A stretch of DNA of 64,000 nt from Brienomyrus brachyistius (GCF_023856365.1 NC_064533.1:35326118-35390117); one strand, 5' to 3'; shown: positions 10,401 through 23,500, numbered from the stretch's first letter. Numbers and translations: made by a program. The notes: generated by a model from the letters alone, not told the origin.

Positions 10401-13400
10401 TAAGTTTGAAAAATGAAACACCATCCGTCATAACTGAATAAATGAGTCAATGTACAAGTTCAAAATACTGATGAAAAATCATGACTTAAACTTAATAGAG
10501 ATTTAACGATTAATTGCAGTATTGATACAACTCTTGTAGGAGAAAGGTGGAAGCATGCTGGACATAGAAAGAAAATAACGAGAAAAATATCACTGGCCTC
10601 ACCCCCATGTGCCTGCTGTTAGGATCAGGATCCACGTAATGGGGATTGATGTTAAAAGGCACCAGGCCAATGGCATCCAAGCTTGGAGGGTAGACAATGG
10701 GCATGTCGTTTGTGGTATGGATGCTGATGGTGGAAACGTTTGTGCCAGCACTTGAACCCATGTATGGAACCCCGTCCTGTAAAGCACAAAAACATTGAAT
10801 TCCTTTACTTACCTGTTATAACTTAGATGCTCCAGCACTGGCGTGGTAAATTTAAAACCAGGTTAAGTCTGAGACTGAATAACAGAATATTAATTAAAAG
10901 AATATTGAAAATAAAGCAAGTTGCATTCACCATCAGCACACGCCTCTGGATTTCCGAAACCAGCTTGTGATCGTACAAGGTTTTGAGCAGTCGGAATGTG
11001 TTGCCACCCCCTGGGGAGAAAGACAAGACATCAGGGAATCCCTCCTTTCATATCATCCATCCATCCTCCATGACTGGTTACCCATAGGATCATGGTTGGT
11101 TTGGAAACCCAAGAAGCAAAGGCCACAAAGTAGGGACCACCCTGGACAGCATGCCAGTCTAGCTGAAGGCATGCCAAAACGATGCCAGACCATTTTTAGA
11201 CATGCAAACTCCACAGCACACTGAGTAGGGTGGCACAGTAGTCCACTGGGTATCACTGCTGCCTCATACCTCCTCAGTTGTGGGTTTAAGTCTTGCTTTT
11301 GCGTTCTCTGTATATGTTGCACAGGTTCTCTCCAGATACAAATGCAAATGGCCTCTCTAAACTGCCTGTTGTCTATGTCACTTTTGATGGATAGGCATAT
11401 TATGCAGGGTGTATCTGTGCTGCCTGGGATACTCCATATGACCCTAACCAGGACAAGTTGTTGGACTATGAATAATATACTTTGTACAACATTTAATGCA
11501 GTAAACAATCAGATCAGTCAAACTCTCAACATATGGATAAAACTACACTATATGGACAAAAGTACTGGGAAACCTAGTTATACAATATATGCATACCAAG
11601 ATATTTTAGATAATTGTATGCTTCCAACTTCGCGAGAACAGTTTGAGGAAGGTCCTTTCTGTTCTAGCATGACTGTGTAGTTTGAGCAAAGTCCACAAAG
11701 ACATGGTCAGGTGAGTTTGGTGTGGAAGAACCTGACTGGCCCACACAGAGCCCTGACCTCAACCCCACTGAACACCTTTGGGATGAACTAGAATGGAGAT
11801 TGTGAGCCAGGCCTTCATGTCCAACATCATTGTCTGACCTCACAAATGCACTTCTGGATGAATGGGCAAAAATTCCCACAGACACTCCAAAATCTTGTAG
11901 AAAGCCTTCTGAGAATAGTGGCAGCTGTTATACCTATACAAGGAGGGGACCAATGGGATGGATGTCATAAAAGTTCCTGTGGGTGTAATGGCCAGGTGTC
12001 CCAATACTACTCTTCATATTGTATATGTGCACATTAAACAGGCACAACCAAATGGATACAAGACTGTAATGTGTCCATTCAGTGTACATAAAAAAACCAC
12101 ACCTCTAATAACACAAGATCTGAGTTATAGCATGCACTGAATATGTATGATTTTTTATTAGCTGTTTCATGTGCCAGTACCATTTGAATCCTAAAGAGAT
12201 CAGAAATTATACTGAACAAAAATATAAACGCAACACTCTTGTTTCTGCTCCCATTTTTCATGAGATGGACTTAAAGACCTACAATTCATTCCAGATACAC
12301 AATATTACCATTTCTCTCAAACATTTCTCACAAATCAGTCTAAATGTGTGATAGTGAGCACTTCTGCTTTGCTGAGATAATCCATCCCACCTCACAGGTG
12401 TGCCACATCAAGATGCTGATCTGACATCATGGGTAGTGCACAGGTGTACCTTATACTGCCCACAATAAAAGGCCACCCTGGAATGTGCAGTTTTTTGCTT
12501 TATTGGGGGTCTGGGGACTCAGAACCGGTCAGTATCTGGTGTGACCACCATTTGCCTCATGCAATGCAACACATCTTCTTCGCATAGAGTTTATCAGATT
12601 GTCAATTGTGGCCTGTGGAATGTTGGTCCACTCCTCTTCAATGGCTGTGCGAAGTTGTTGGATATTAGTGGGAACTGGTACACGCTGTCGTATACGCCGG
12701 TCAAGCACATCCCAAACATGCTCAACGGGTGACATGTCCGGTGAGTATGCTGGCCATGCAAGAACTGGGACATTTTCAGCTTCCAAGAACTGTGTACAGA
12801 TCCTTGCAACATGGGGCCGTGCATTATCTGTCTGAGTGGCTGGTCTCAGACGATCTTGGAGGTGAACCTGCTGGATGTGGAGGTCCTGGGCTGGTGTGGT
12901 TACACGTGGTCTGCGGTTGTGAGGCCGGTTGGATGTACTGCCATATTCTCTGAAACGCCTTTGGAGACGGCTTATGGTTGAGAAATGAACATTCAATGCA
13001 CGAGCAACAGATCTGGTTGACATTCCTGCTGTCAGCATGCCAATTGCACGCTCCCTCAATGCTTGTGGCATCTGTGGCATTTTGCTGTGAGACAAAACTG
13101 CACATTCCAGGGTGGCCTTTTATTGTGGGCAGTATAAGGTACACCTGTGCACTACCCATGATGTCAGATCAGCATCTTGATGTGGCACACCTGTGAGGTG
13201 GGATGGATTATCTCAGCAAAGCAGAAGTGCTCACTATCACACATTTAGACTGATTTGTGAGAAATGTTTGAGAGAAATGGTAATATTGTGTATCTGGAAT
13301 GAATTGTAGATCTTTAAGTCCATCTCATGAAAAATGGGAGCAAAAACAAAAGTGTTGCGTTTATATTTTTGTTCAGTGTATTTTGCACCAACGCACCAAT

Positions 13401-14033
13401 GAAGATGCCCTCTGCCTTTTTCACTGCCTCCACTGGATCGGCTGCTTCATGTACGCTGTCCAGCTGATAACCTATTTAAGATCATAAAAGAAAGAAAGGG
13501 GAGCTGCAAATTCAAACACTAGTCGGCACTGATCTGAAATACCCGCTCATACGGGTTACACTGTCATTTAGAAGATTACTGGAAATTGGTGTCCCTTTAC
13601 TCACCTAGACTTGTGAACTTTTCCCGGGCTATGCTAGCATAAGCGTCCTGGTCTTTTAAAGCGTAGGGAACGAAGAGTATTTTTTTCACATGGCTGGCAG
13701 AAAGGTTTAGGTTTAGTGTTTATAACTACAGTACTAATATATCAAAATGTACAGTTTAAAATGAACCAATAACGAACTCGTTGAAGAAGTATGCCTTCGA
13801 ATGTAGGCTACACTAAAAGCAAGGAACCTTCGATTTTCGTTTTCAAGTTTCCGCACATCGAACAATGAGATAAAACTAAAAACAGCATGCAAATCAGGAA
13901 CTTAATGTATTTAACCTTTAATAATGTGACAAACTTACTCTCCGAAAAACTGCTTTATCTCTTGTTGACAATGATCCAGATAACCTCCACCGTAAAGGGT
14001 CGAGTTTGACACCAGCAACAACCTCCTTTTCAT
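7464..14033 (-). CDS. aad: Alpha-aspartyl dipeptidase (peptidase E, family S51), complete
   Basis: Hydrolyses dipeptides with N-terminal aspartate; cytosolic, related to bacterial PepE. Eight coding exons, 5' to 3' on the minus strand: 14033-13939, 13693-13605, 13471-13397, 11010-10931, 10776-10603, 7935-7876, 7689-7607 and 7524-7464. They sum to 717 bases (238 aa plus stop), and every junction has GT-AG and the right phase. The protein starts [20 protein letters not shown]. The S51 nucleophile elbow GSSAGTN puts the catalytic Ser at residue 122; TNDMP (Asp137) and NINPHY (His159) match the other PepE catalytic positions by spacing, so the enzyme looks active. Length is usual for the family. 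Introns 3 (13396-11011) and 5 (10602-7936) are swollen by transposons. The family is known from bacteria, frogs and fish. The symbol is the usual frog name; the fish symbol may differ. Confidence 0.9.
7735..7830 (-). mobile_element. Diverged tRNA-derived SINE fragment
   Basis: GACCTTCTGATCATAAGC followed by a tract ending in TTGCTGAGTTAAACACTGCC matches the arrangement in the SINE at 2000-2145 at lower identity. It lies in aad intron 6, between exons 7935-7876 and 7689-7607. Confidence 0.45.
8450..10045 (+). mobile_element. L2-like LINE, heavily decayed, with microsatellite 3' end
   Basis: Fragments in several plus-strand frames resemble an L2 reverse transcriptase: [16 protein letters not shown] near 8500, [18 protein letters not shown] near 8865, LTHCMTVWYGTCNTS near 9390 and [19 protein letters not shown] near 9610. 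Many stops and frame breaks separate them. The copy ends in (AATC)n and (TCTA)n at about 10011-10046, typical of L2 3' ends. No intact catalytic core is visible. Confidence 0.7.
9668..9940 (+). repeat. Minisatellite inside the LINE 3' region
   Basis: About five half-units of roughly 50 bases alternate in two forms, one with a CCCCCCTCCCCCC tract, making a higher-order unit of about 102 bases. Each half-unit contains CACTGACCTCCCCACTGTAC or a close variant. The unit comes from the end of the LINE coding region (SLTSPLYQ repeated). Confidence 0.85.
11048..11222 (-). mobile_element. SINE with CCAT tail, antisense
   Basis: Begins CATCCATCCATCC (the complement of a GGATGG tail), followed by a tract containing CACCCTGGACAGCATGCCAG and ending with CATGCAAACTCC, the antisense of the GGAGTTTGCATG block of the fish SINE. 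It lies head to head with the next SINE. Confidence 0.65.
11224..11475 (+). mobile_element. tRNA-derived SINE, diverged
   Basis: GTAGGGTGGCACAGTAGTCC is the tRNA-like head; the body ends with GCTGCCTGGGATACTCCATA and ACCCTAACCAGGACAAG, as in the copies at 15536 and 15940. It lies in aad intron 3. Confidence 0.7.
11544..12023 (+). mobile_element. Tc1-like transposon remnant
   Basis: The left end is TACACTATATGGACAAAAGT. The right end is a mutated inverted copy around GGTGTCCCAATACT. The inside carries the C-terminal end of a Tc1 transposase: the plus-strand segment 11710-11930 reads [20 protein letters not shown] in part, then a helix-rich tail. Most of the transposase is deleted, so it is inactive. 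It lies in aad intron 3. Confidence 0.75.
12210..13378 (-). mobile_element. Tc1/mariner element with about 285-bp inverted repeats and an internally deleted transposase
   Basis: TIRs 12210-12494 and 13095-13378 are near-perfect inverted copies beginning (C/T)ACTGAACAAAAATATAAAC and flanked by TA at 12208-12209 and 13379-13380. Between them a minus-strand ORF (13095-12529, 188 codons) encodes the N-terminal helix-turn-helix ([20 protein letters not shown], then a GRPR-like NRRPRVTT) fused to the C-terminal DDE half ([24 protein letters not shown]). The first catalytic Asp and the sequence between the halves are missing, so it cannot transpose itself but could be moved in trans or bind TIRs. 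The ORF is fully open and the TIRs little diverged, so the copy is fairly young. It lies in aad intron 3. Confidence 0.85.
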
Positions 14034-15535
14034 GTTTCTTAATCAACTGCAGCTCAGCTTTCAAGTGGTGAACACAAAACCATGTATTTTGTCTATGATT
14101 TATAATTATGAACAAAACGCTACGGACGTTTACAATAGGTGTCCAAAGATCGCGTTTTTCCTGATGACAGTGTTTTTAACGCCCACTTTGAACAGCAGAT
14201 TCGCGTCGTGGTTTGTTGATCTGAAATCATATATATATATATAAAGGACCCATTTGGTGATACGCTAATGTAACGCATGGATTGAATAAACACTTACAAT
14301 TACTACATCATAGAAATATAATCGAATAGCAAGGTAAAGGTAAATAGTAAGGTAAATCCGCATTGATCTTTGTACTTTACTTTTATAGTATTGCCTACAT
14401 GGGGAATAATATCGGATATTGCTCTGCCACTTCCCCCTTGTCTGCATTCCCCGTATGTACGTGTACCCATGTCAGATATGCTAGAACTGGGGGTACGTTT
14501 CGCGACTCCCAAATAAACTGTTTGTTAACTATTAGTTGTTTTTTTTAACACTTCATTGGATCAATTTTGATTAATTGTAATTGTATTAAACCTTCAGTAA
14601 TAATCACTAATAATAATGAAGTATATTTTAGGCATAACTTTTACATAAAATATTAACTAAATGACTCCCACCCCACATTATTCACTGTCTTCTTCAGCTT
14701 TTGATTCAAAAATTCAACTTGAATTAACATGAAAGCAATAAGTCTGGTTACCAGTTTTTGTGTTTACTCTTTAATAGTTAGAAAATCAATTGCATATATC
14801 TATTTTCTGTATAATATGTAATTATAGTAATAAAAAAATACATTTTGTGTGTGTCCCAATGTTCCCAACTCTGTTACCTCTGTTATAAAACTACAAAAAA
14901 AAGATCTAATAAAAAGCATGTGGCCTTTACTTACATAACAAAGTTCTGATGGCAGAAGGAAAAATGATTGGTTCAGATGGATAACCAGTCAGATTGTGGT
15001 GGAGGTGGGTCCAAGCAACTACTGGAGGTGGGACCAAGACATCTGATTGGTTGGTCCTGCTTCCTCCATTTGCTTGTATCTACCTCCTCTATTTATTTAT
15101 TATTTATCTAGTTATTGTGCCTAGTTATTGTGCTAATGAGAAAGTGTCTGCAGTGGTGATGTAGTCCCACAATCCATGAAGGGAATTCAATTATGTAGTT
15201 CTTATAATCTTTTTTAATAGCAGAACAGAGAATGATCATTTCTATCTTATTCTCCTAAAATCAAATGTAGTATCTCACTTCATACGGGACATGAACCCGA
15301 GAACTCCAGATAACCTTTGCATACTGTGGCAATTTGATACGAAGAAGCAGGAGTGTCAGAGGGACATGGACACCCTGGCAGGTTCATGGAGCCCAGTGTT
15401 TTATAGGGGCCCTTGAATACGTAAAATTCTACATAAAATTGCAGCGAATCAGGATTTCTAGGTACTCCCCTGCAAAGAACATTAACTCCATTTGAAATTT
15501 TTACTCAATTTACAAGATATGTTAGTTGGGGGGGG

Positions 15536-15905
15536 CGGCATGGTGGTGCAGTGGTTAGCACTGTTGCCTCACACCTCTGGGACCCGGGTTCGAGTCTCCG
15601 CCTGGGTCACATGTGTGTGGAGTTTGCATGTTCTCCCCATGTCATCATGGGGTTTCCTCCAGGTACTCCGGTTTCCCCCCACAGTCCAAAAACATGCTGA
15701 GGCTAATTGGAGTCGCTAAATTGTCCATAGGTGTGCGTGTGTGAGTGACTGGTGTGTGAGTGTGCCCTGCGATGGGCTGGCCCCCCATCCAGGGTTGTTC
15801 CCTGCCTCGTGCCCATTGCTTCCGGGATAGGCTCCGGACCCCCCGCGACCCAGTAGGATAAGCGGTTTGGAAAATGGATGGATGGATGGATGGATGGATG
15901 GATGT
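15536..15905 (+). mobile_element. Full-length tRNA-derived fish SINE with (ATGG)n tail
   Basis: The head GGCATGGTGGTGCAGTGGTT carries an A-box, and GGGTTCGAGTC is the B-box of the Pol III promoter. The body contains GGAGTTTGCATGTTCTCCCC, CCACAGTCCAAAAACATGC and GGATAAGCGGTTTGGAAAAT, and it ends in about seven ATGG units. It is the best preserved copy in the window and the reference for the truncated ones. Confidence 0.9.
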
Positions 15906-15939
15906 TAGTTGGGGATTCAAAAATGTCCACAATTAATAT

Positions 15940-16200
15940 GTTGAGGCTTGAATCCCACATCTGTAATGTGTGTCGGGTTTGCATGTTCTCCCTGTGTTAT
16001 GTTGGTTTCCTCCAAAAGTCCAAAGACATGCATAATGTATGTGTGATTGAGGGTTTATATGCATGTGCACTGAGATGGGCTGATGTCCCATCAAGGGTGC
16101 ACCCCAGTCTTGTGCCCTATGCTGCCTGAATCAGCCTCAAGGCCCCCTATGACCCTGACCAGGATAAGCTGTTAGAAGAAGAATGGTTGGATGGATGGAT
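15940..16200 (+). mobile_element. Second SINE copy, 5'-truncated and diverged
   Basis: Starts within the SINE body (GGTTTGCATGTTCTCCCTGT), continues through CCAAAGACATGC and CCCTGACCAGGATAAGC, and ends in GGATGGATGGAT. It directly follows the copy at 15536-15905. Confidence 0.8.
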
Positions 16201-17527
16201 TCTTGCTGGTACTTTTCAATCCACTAATTGTAACTACATGCTGGGAATTGAGAACATTTTCTTCTATTTTATAAATGTCACATATACAAAGCCTACATAA
16301 CAAAAAATAAATACTGTGATCCCGTGGGGTTGGTCGGCAGGACCAATTGTGCTGTTCTCCACGCAACGGAATTTGCAAGTAGTCTACATTAATATGTCTA
16401 TTAATGTATTTATGTTGTAAATAGCAAATGTCCTAACCGTGTCACTGCTTTGGAATGCGTGTGCGTTTTATCGTGTAACCGGAAGTTAATAAACACTCTT
16501 ATTGAATTGAGAATATACATATGAAACAAGTCTGTTTCTACTTTTTATGTGAGAGAGCTTTGACTAAACAGATGAGAGTGCAATCTCTTCAAGCAGTTTT
16601 TAGCGGAACCTTTATTTATGCCGAAGTTTCTCGTGGGAAGCTGAAGCCTGACGGATATCCTGTGAGGCAAGTGGGGCTTGACGGAGTCCGCACGTAGAAA
16701 TATTTTTGATAGGCGTTTAATAATTCGGATTTTTTATGAATGCATTTTGTTTATGATACAATTAACATACATTATGGCAATATATTTTTTTAACTCGACC
16801 TAGAAAATGCACGTTAGTATTTGCCAGGTAGCAAGTCAGCCAGTATGAAAACAGTACAATTTCCACAAGAGACTCATCACAGTTGCTCAATTAAAGTTAA
16901 AATTCTAGATGCATGTCATATGAATCCTTTGTTGTTTTTGTGTTAGAAGTATTAACTATTATTATATATCTATCCATTTATGGTGCCAAAAGCCAGTCTA
17001 TTTAACAAGGTAGCTAAAGTCATTTATTGTGGATGGCTAATTCAGTCCAAACAGCATCAGAAGCCACCTCAGCTGTTAATTAACCGACACCCTGTAAAAT
17101 AGTTTAGAATAACCAATGGGAGTAAAATTGGCATTTAAATGGACATGTAGCAGAATTATAATTAGCTTTGTTACTGTTGAAAAACACTCTTGGTTGAATT
17201 AAAATCAAATCCAATTTTAGTTTTAGAAAAAGGAAAAAAAATGTGAAAAGATTTTTTCATAGAGTAACGATATGTTAAAACTTTATATTTTACCACGATC
17301 TAGTTAATGAAAACAATTATAAGGCCTGAGAACACCCTATGGAAAAACGTCATACTGTACATCGTACGTAATTTTCAGAAAAAAGATTTTGGGTGGTTGT
17401 TGGAGTGAGACCTGCTGTTGATCTTTGGTGCAGATTCTCTTTATTTGATCTTCCTCGTGCTTTTATGTTCTGGGTAACCATTTTCTTCCCTTCGTTCCTC
17501 GGCACATCAGTGGGCTGTATTGCTGTG

Positions 17528-20500
17528 ATGAGCACATTAGCGCTGGACACAGACCTGCTGCTGCAGCCTTGGACACCAGTCCGCCTGGGTGGCATACAGC
17601 TCTTGGCAAAATCCTACTTTGGGGACACAAAGTACCAGATGTTGCTGAGCAACACGCAGAGTGTGTGGGAGGAGGAGGTGGATGCAGACACCATTAAGGA
17701 AAGAGCACAGGTAAAGACAGGCGTGTGCTAGGTGTGGTACCCTATAAAAGCTCTGTCTGATTTACTGTTCTATTTGCAGGAGCTTAACAAGCGTCTCCGA
17801 GCACCCGCTGACGCTTTCTTCGATCACCTGCGCACAGTGGCGCGCCCGTATCTGGCTGGGGAACCTGGTGCTGCAGTGGCGTGCAGTGGTGATGTGCCTT
17901 CCATCTCCGTTGTTGACTTGAAGCCCCACCGGCTAACATTGCGACTCAAGAGCGAGCTGGCAGGAGTGCCTTTCTACTGGGAGTTCCGGTGCTCATCCTC
18001 ATCTGTGGCAGTGGTATAGTGTAAATTCAGCTTGTTGCTGTAGCACTAGGGACCTGGGATAATTGCTGTGTATACAGGGACGTAGCATGCTTCCCATTTT
18101 TCTTCCAACTTTCAAATGGCCGTTCCCAGTCGTCTCACTTCTCACTGACCTTCTTGTCATCACGTCTCAGAAAAGCATTGTCCATGTATGCCTGTTGCCA
18201 CCAATGTGTTATTTTGAAGCTGTTCCTGGTTCAGTGACTGGTCGTGTCCTTATAGGTGTGCAGTCAGCTAGTGTGCCCCCTGCTGGCTGTGAATTCAGTA
18301 TTGCAAAGACAAGTAGCTGAGCTGGCTGCCCTGCTTGTGAGGAAGGATGCTGAAATTCAGGACTACAGAGAAAGTGGAGCTGTGCTGACCAGAGGTGAGT
18401 AAAAAGTATTGTGGAGGACAAGGGACTTAGTGATTTTATATAGTTAGATTGGTGTTTGAACTATTAACTAAACGTGCAAGCTGAATGACCTAAATGCAGT
18501 AGGTCAGGGGTAGGGAACCTGATCCATGGGGAGCCGGTGTGGGTTTTTGGGATGGCCTCTCAATCAGCCAATAACAGTGGATTCCAAGGACTGGAGTTGA
18601 GAATCGCTGCTTTATTATTGGCTGACTGAGAGGTCATCCCAAAAACCTGCACCCACACCAGGTCTCCATGGATCAGGTTCCCTACCCCTGCAGTAGGTGG
18701 TAGATAAAAACATGCATTGTTTTCATGTGATTTGCCTCGAAGTCTTCTGCGCTCACAGAGGAGAGGGTACTTGCATCTAATTCTAACTTTTGACCTTCAC
18801 ATATTAAATTAATGTAATTGACACTTAATATTGCAATAGAATAACAATCTTGTTAGAATTTTCTGCAAAATATCTCTTCTAAGAAATAAAGTGTTTAATC
18901 ACTGATCCTTCCCAAAAGCTGGGGCAGTATGGTTGCTGTGCCAGAGTAGTTTTGATTGGTTGACCTTAGTTTTAAATACTAATTTTTGCCTCAGTGTAGC
19001 AGCCTCTATATCCTTACGTTGTGTGATGTTGCACAAGGTCTATCACATGTCTGCCTGACCCATACGATCTTGTACATACCAGGAAGTGTCCAACCAATCT
19101 GTGTCCCCCTTAGAGGAGGCTTGTTGCACCGCAAGCTGCATGTTTCCCCACAGCAACACTAGCAGTGAATTTATCAGTGGTACAATAAATACTTGTTAGG
19201 CCATTTTTATTTCAAATTTCCTTACCATCTGTAATGTTTTAAAGTGTTGCTTTTTGGTAGTTGATACCTGACAGATACTGTGAGTGTGAATTAAAAAGCA
19301 CTGGATGAATCTCCTCATTGATTTTTTCACCCTAATGAATTGCTCCACAGCATAAACCTTATTTATTTGGGCCCTTCTATGTGTATCATTACAGGTCGGC
19401 TACAGACAGAGGTGTTTGATGAACTGCACTACAGAGAGAACTTCATCACACAGGTCAGTTTTAACATTTGCTAGCAGTGTGTGCAATATTCATACTGAAC
19501 TGGTGAGCTGTGCCTATCATTGTGATTTGGAGAGAGGAGAGCCCACTTTGGTGATAGTGGAAGCACAGTGGTCAGATTGTCAATGGGAACCCTTGTCTAC
19601 TGTGGTTCTTTTGAGGGAACATCTTAGCTGGGGTCCGGAAAGGCACGTTTTTTACGATGCGTTCAGGCTTTGTTTTGATTGTTTGTTTATATTAAATGTA
19701 TGACATGAATGTTTGACTAAAGTTCTGTACTGACTGCATGGTGAGTGACTTTGTGATTGTCTGACTGAGTCCATCAAAATGCTGTATGAGGAGAACATGG
19801 GGAGACCATGCAATTGAAGATATGCAGTGTGCCTGAGCTGGTAACGCTGAACTGACCCCCGATGTGACTGCCTGGTTTTCCTTACACTTTGGGTTCTGTT
19901 GGATCACTGCAGCAGTAATGCTCTATGCTGGTTTTAAAAAATGCTAGGTGAATGGGTGCTGGATATCAATGTTAGCTGTACACGTAGATTTAAGCTCTTT
20001 ATGTAAGGGTTAATGCACAACAAACCGTGCTTCATACAAATATATGATGCACGGATTAGAGTGCATTAAGCCATTTATACCATGTTACTACACATTTGGA
20101 TTGCACATTTGTACCTAAAGACATTATTTGTTTTTAGATGCTTATGAGCCAAAAACAAATTTATTAGCAGGACTACTTTCTTCCGCCAATGGTTAAACAT
20201 TTTGCTTAGATATGACCCAAGCCAATTCGGAAATTGTCTGTTGCTAAGACCGTAAGCCAGTCGTTAGTTTGAAATTGCCAGTTGCTAAGCCCAAAGGCTA
20301 GTCGTTAGTTTGAAATTGTCCATTTAATTCCAGAACCTGTGACAATAAAGAAAAGTTCAGTGAAATGTGGGATGAAGTATCCAGGCAAAGTTATCATTGA
20401 AATATTTGAGGGTGATCTCATCTGGATGATCTCATGTGTCTCATTCTGCTCGTAAACATGAAAATAATGTTTTTAGGTACAAACATGTCAGCCAAATGTG

Positions 20501-23500
20501 TAGTAACCTTAGTACAAGCATTGGGTGGTTCTTTTTGCCTCTGTAGCCATACGTTTAGATACATGTAATGCACTTCTTGTTGTGCATTAAAAATCCTTTG
20601 ATAGAATTAAAGATGACAATAACACATTGATTTATCACTAGATCACAATTCAGCTACTAATCCAGTGTTGACTATGAACTTTCAGGCATGCGAACAAAGA
20701 GGACTGTAAGTTCAAATTGTGTTCCTTGGGCTCCGTTTCCTGTTCACAACATGAATTTTTTTTTCTGCGTGCCCATTCCGGCTAGTACGACTTCTGACCG
20801 TACTGTGCGTACTTTGAGCGTCATAGTTCTTTGTATTTGCGTATACCCTTAAAATGACGTTGAATTAAACGACTTACAGACATTTCAAGTTAAGAACGCG
20901 AAATTGCAGGGCCATGATAGCATCTAACCTATAGTTTTAAAAGAGATTAGGGATATTCTTTGCCGACCTTTAACTTTGCTATTTCAGAAATCCTTATCTG
21001 CTGGTTTGGTACTTTCTGATTGGAAGCATACTAATATAATGCCCATATTCAAAAAAGGGGATAAAAGTGATCCAGCGAACTATAGGCCAATCAGTTTAAC
21101 TAGCATTACTGGAAAAGTAATGGATAATCCAAGTGAAAATTGTAGATTTATACCTAGATTCAAATAACATTCTGAGGGATAGCCAACATGAATTTAGGAG
21201 AGGTAGATCCTGTTTAACTAATCTGTTTGAGTTCTTTGAGGAAGCTACAAGAGAAACTGATCACAAAAATCCCTACGATGTGATCTACTTAGATTTCCAG
21301 AAGGCCTTTGATGTTGTCCCCCACAAAGGGCTCTTGCTTAAACTCAAGGCTGCAGGTATTTTAGGAACTGAGGCAGCTTGGATCGAAAACTGGTTAACAG
21401 ACAGGAAGCAGCGAGTAGTCATTAGAGGCACAATGTCACAGTGGGCCTGCGTTCATGGTGGGGTACCTCAGGGTTCAATTTTAGGACCACTATTGTTCCT
21501 AATTTACATTAATAATATTGACACCAGTACATACAGTAAACTGGATAAATTTGCAGACAACACCAAGGTGGGTGGTGTAGCAGATACTGATCTAGCAGCA
21601 CAGAGGCTACAATGGGATCTGCATTTAATTAGCAACTGGGCTGATACCTGGCAGATGAAATTTAACATAGAGAAATGTAAGGTAATCCATGCAGGGAGCA
21701 GAAATATAAAGTACAGATATTTTATGGGTTCCACTGAAATAAAGGTAGCTGATTATGAGAAAGACCTTGGTGTGTATGTTGATGCTTCCATGTCCCACTC
21801 TCACCAGTGTGGAGAAGCAATAAAAAGGCCAATAGGATGTTGGGTTACATCTCTAGGTGTGTGTAATTTAAGACAAGGGAGGTGATGCTAAGATTATACA
21901 ATCCTTTGATAAGACCCCACCTACAATATTGTGTGCGGGTTTGGTCACCTTACCTTAAAAAGGGAGTCGCTACCTCAGAAAGGGTTCAGTGTAGGGCTAC
22001 AAGAATGATTGAGTTTTGAACTCTGAGGCATTAATTGAGTTCTCCACAAACAATCTAGATGGGCCGAAAGGCCTTCTCTCATTTCTACATTTCTTATGGT
22101 CTTATCGCATAGGCATCCTTACGTATTCTACTTATTAATCACCCATTTAATGATGCATTGCTTGTGTTGGGAGGTGTGGTGGTCTACGATTCTGCTTTTA
22201 GTTTTTTCAAGTTTTTAATTGTGGTCTCTGAGCCCTGATGAATCTCGCGGCTGATTCCGGTTTTTAGCCATTTGGAACAATGGTAGGAGCTTAACTGAGT
22301 GTGCTGGTTTGACGTGGTATTGACTCTGGAACATTATGGATTAAGGAGCAATTACACATGAATCTGTATGTTATGCTTGCTGTTGGCCTCTCACTGAACA
22401 AACTTCCAAAAGTTTTGAAAACAAGTCCAGAATCAAAAATGATTGTTTTGGTATTTTGTCTCTCATCATGAAAGCTGTACTCAAAACATCTTATCTAATC
22501 AAAACAAAATACATTTAAGCCTCTGTCACTTCAAAAGTTGTTCAGTTGTGTTGTATATCCCGTGCACTGGTTTGTGGGCACTCCGGAAAATCTAAATCTC
22601 TGTCACTTCCCGTCAGTTGATAAAATTTGGAATGCACTTTCTCTGTTGTTGCCAAAAAGGTGACAGGCATAAGTTGCCCGTGTTCCACTGTAACTTTCCT
22701 CTCTCCCTTTTGCGTTAACCAGCACTCGTAGCTACATCTAGAACTGGCTTCTCCGACTGTGTCTTTTCACTTATCTTACCACTCATTGTTTCTTTAACAG
22801 AGGGTATCATTACATTTCAAACTAATGTACAAGACCAAAACACATTTCATTCAAAGTGTTAAGAATGTTATTTTTGTTGCATTTTGCAAACAGATATGGA
22901 AAAGCTCTACATAAATCGCTTCATTTGTTGGTAGTCATGTCAAAGTGGTTCATCAGTCCATGTTGTATTAACGTGTTCAACAGGGCTGTGCAGAGACTTA
23001 TTTTGAAGGGGGGGGGAGCTCAGTGGGTCCTAATGCACAAGTTCACATTAAATAGTTTAGGCAAAACAGACAGGTACCCAGGTTCCCCGAGTCCCCCCTC
23101 ATGCACATTTCTGATGACAAACAGCACCTTCAGATGCACGCTGTGTGCCTGACCTAGATTTCACCATCAGGAGTGTCTGTGCAGACTGTGCGTGTGCAGC
23201 CCAGATTTTGGTTATAGCAGACCTTTCATGGAGAGGAAGGTAGGATAGGAGAAGCCCGATTTCTCCATGGAGATGAATGAAATGATGAATGAATGATTTG
23301 ATGAAGGATGAAATGATGAATGAATGTTCTTATAGTTGAGCTGGCTCTCCCCCCTCCTCCTGTTGCCCTCCTTGTGTGTGATACACTGGCATTTCAAGTG
23401 ATCCTGTGGAATCTACATGCAGGTCGCTTCATCAACATTGCTGTTCCTTTGATGCCTCTGGGCAGCCCCCCCTCTCTCTCTCTCCCCCCCCCCCCCCCCC

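Larger units (their letters stand above)
14034..17510. other. Spacer between the divergent aad and nhej1 genes
   Basis: This holds the upstream region of aad (minus) and of nhej1 (plus). A splice acceptor at 17509-17510 (after a pyrimidine-rich tract with CCTCGGCACATCAG) shows that nhej1 has a noncoding first exon somewhere upstream; I could not place it. Apart from the two SINEs listed separately and a short AT microsatellite at 14229-14242, I see no gene. Confidence 0.5.
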
